This document shows, one piece after another, positions 63,449 to 64,000 of a stretch of DNA of 64,000 nt. The stretch spans positions 310,001-374,000 of the forward strand of contig JAFIGY010000012.1 of the NCBI GenBank assembly GCA_017849435.1, given 5' to 3'. Position 1 is the stretch's first letter. Every line of letters starts with the position of its first letter. Position numbers and translations under genes: made by a program. Below the pieces are notes generated by a model. That model was not told the origin of the DNA. It did not search any database and saw only the letters and a program-made list of their open reading frames with translations. This DNA is from Chitinophaga niabensis (lineage in GTDB: Bacteria > Bacteroidota > Bacteroidia > Chitinophagales > Chitinophagaceae).

Positions 63449-64000
63449 TTAACTGATCGGCTGATATTCGAGGATAAGAATGCCGTTGTCGATCGCACGC
63501 GCTTGTTTGAGTCCGAATTTCTTTAGTTCCCGGTTGTCGTCAAAAAGCCTCAACCCGCCTCCGATCGAGAGGGGATATACCATCAGCCGCAACTCGTCGA
63601 TAAGATCGTGGTGAAGCAGGGCCTTAACGAGGGTACCGCTTCCATAAACAAGGATATCGCCACCATCGGTATTCTTCAGTGCCGCAACATCCTTAGCTAC
63701 GTCGCGAAGGATATGGCTGTTGTTCCACTCCGCCTTTTGCAGGCTCCGGGATACAACATATTTCGGCATCCGGTTGATGGGGTTGACGAACCCATCGCCG
63801 GTTTGCCCGGGCCAGTACGCGGCAAACACTTCATATGTGGTTTTGCCCAACAGCAGGGCATCTACGCGGGAAAGCTCATCCATCTTGTACTTTCCTGCTT
63901 CCGGAGAGCTGTATGTAGATTGCCAGCCGCCATGAGGGTGAGGGGTTTCATCGCCGCCAGGCGCCTCGATAACACCATCGAGAGTGATGAATTCGGTAAC
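63449..64000 (-). CDS. Dihydrofolate-reductase-like (RibD C-terminal) protein (5' partial)
   Basis: The reading frame is open to the window end, so a few N-terminal residues are missing (the visible start is VTEFITLDGVIEAPGG, and the family begins M-x3-5-VTEFITLDGV). The RibD-C/DHFR fold is visible: LLLGKTTYEVFAAYWPG, YVVSRSL, and DILVYGSGTLVKALLHHDLIDEL, with a GGG-containing loop near the end. These proteins are common in Bacteroidota and mostly uncharacterised NADPH reductases. An ATG at 63883 lies within the domain and is not the start. Confidence 0.9.
   Translation of the reverse strand, partial: VTEFITLDGVIEAPGGDETPHPHGGWQSTYSSPEAGKYKMDELSRVDALLLGKTTYEVFAAYWPGQTGDGFVNPINRMPKYVVSRSLQKAEWNNSHILRDVAKDVAALKNTDGGDILVYGSGTLVKALLHHDLIDELRLMVYPLSIGGGLRLFDDNRELKKFGLKQARAIDNGILILEYQPIS

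Noticed and set aside
1-64000. Search for CRISPR arrays, tRNA genes, insertion sequences and riboswitches
   Set aside because: No regularly spaced repeats, cloverleaf-like stretch, transposase-like protein or known riboswitch core was seen. Gaps without a gene are all below 300 bases.

Overview
The window is a stretch of a Bacteroidota chromosome, most probably Chitinophagaceae (Chitinophaga-like). Supporting this are TAnnTTTG-type -7 promoter elements, almost no Shine-Dalgarno sites, an ECF sigma/FecR/STN-type TonB receptor cascade, many lipoproteins with Cys-Lys/Arg-Asp-rich N termini, a GH29 fucosidase, DUF4397 and fasciclin lipoproteins, and a giant protein with a TANFOR-like N terminus. 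No tRNA, rRNA, CRISPR array, insertion sequence or phage gene was seen. Both window ends cut genes. Region 1 (1-23.1 kb) is a dense heavy-metal, mainly copper, homeostasis island. It holds a CzcA-type RND pump fused to a TolC-like domain, its adaptor, and a convergent P1B-4 (SPC/HEGS) ATPase. Next come an AraC regulator with an N-terminal CxxC metal-binding domain, a CopA-type (CPC) ATPase translationally coupled to a 2Fe-2S flavin reductase, a CopZ-like chaperone, a HYC_CC_PP-type small protein and a periplasmic HMA protein. A CusA pump interrupted by a one-base frameshift at a poly-A run, a TolC, two adaptors with Cys/His metal-binding N termini, a CopB-type (CPH) ATPase, a DUF3347 lipoprotein and a membrane-anchored haem-binding protein complete it. 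Four promoters here share an apparently undescribed operator: two direct AATTRTRTAAM half-sites exactly 21 bp apart, with the second exactly 21 bp before the -7 box. They lie in front of the AraC-HMA gene itself, copA, copZ and the HYC protein, which suggests one copper regulon activated by the AraC-HMA protein. Region 2 (23.1-31.1 kb) carries a FecA-like TonB receptor, a leftward operon for fucoside use (GH29 fucosidase, zinc dehydrogenase, AraC/cupin regulator), a CMD/AhpD-like protein, an LTxxQ periplasmic protein and a TlpA-like thioredoxin with a long C-terminal extension. Region 3 (31.2-48.1 kb) is one rightward gene train: ECF sigma factor, FecR anti-sigma, STN TonB receptor, two DUF4397-like lipoproteins, three two-domain fasciclin lipoproteins, an Oar-like TonB receptor and a TIG/NHL lipoprotein, ending at a strong terminator. 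It is organised like a polysaccharide-utilisation locus but has no SusD and no hydrolase, so it may be a distinct nutrient-uptake or surface-adhesion system. Region 4 (48.2-64 kb) has a dihaem cytochrome with a sorbosone-dehydrogenase-like propeller, a Crp-like regulator beside a FAD monooxygenase, and a three-gene set (outer-membrane barrel, about 2040-residue TANFOR-like protein, fibronectin-III protein). A small hypothetical protein and a dihydrofolate-reductase-like protein cut by the window end follow.
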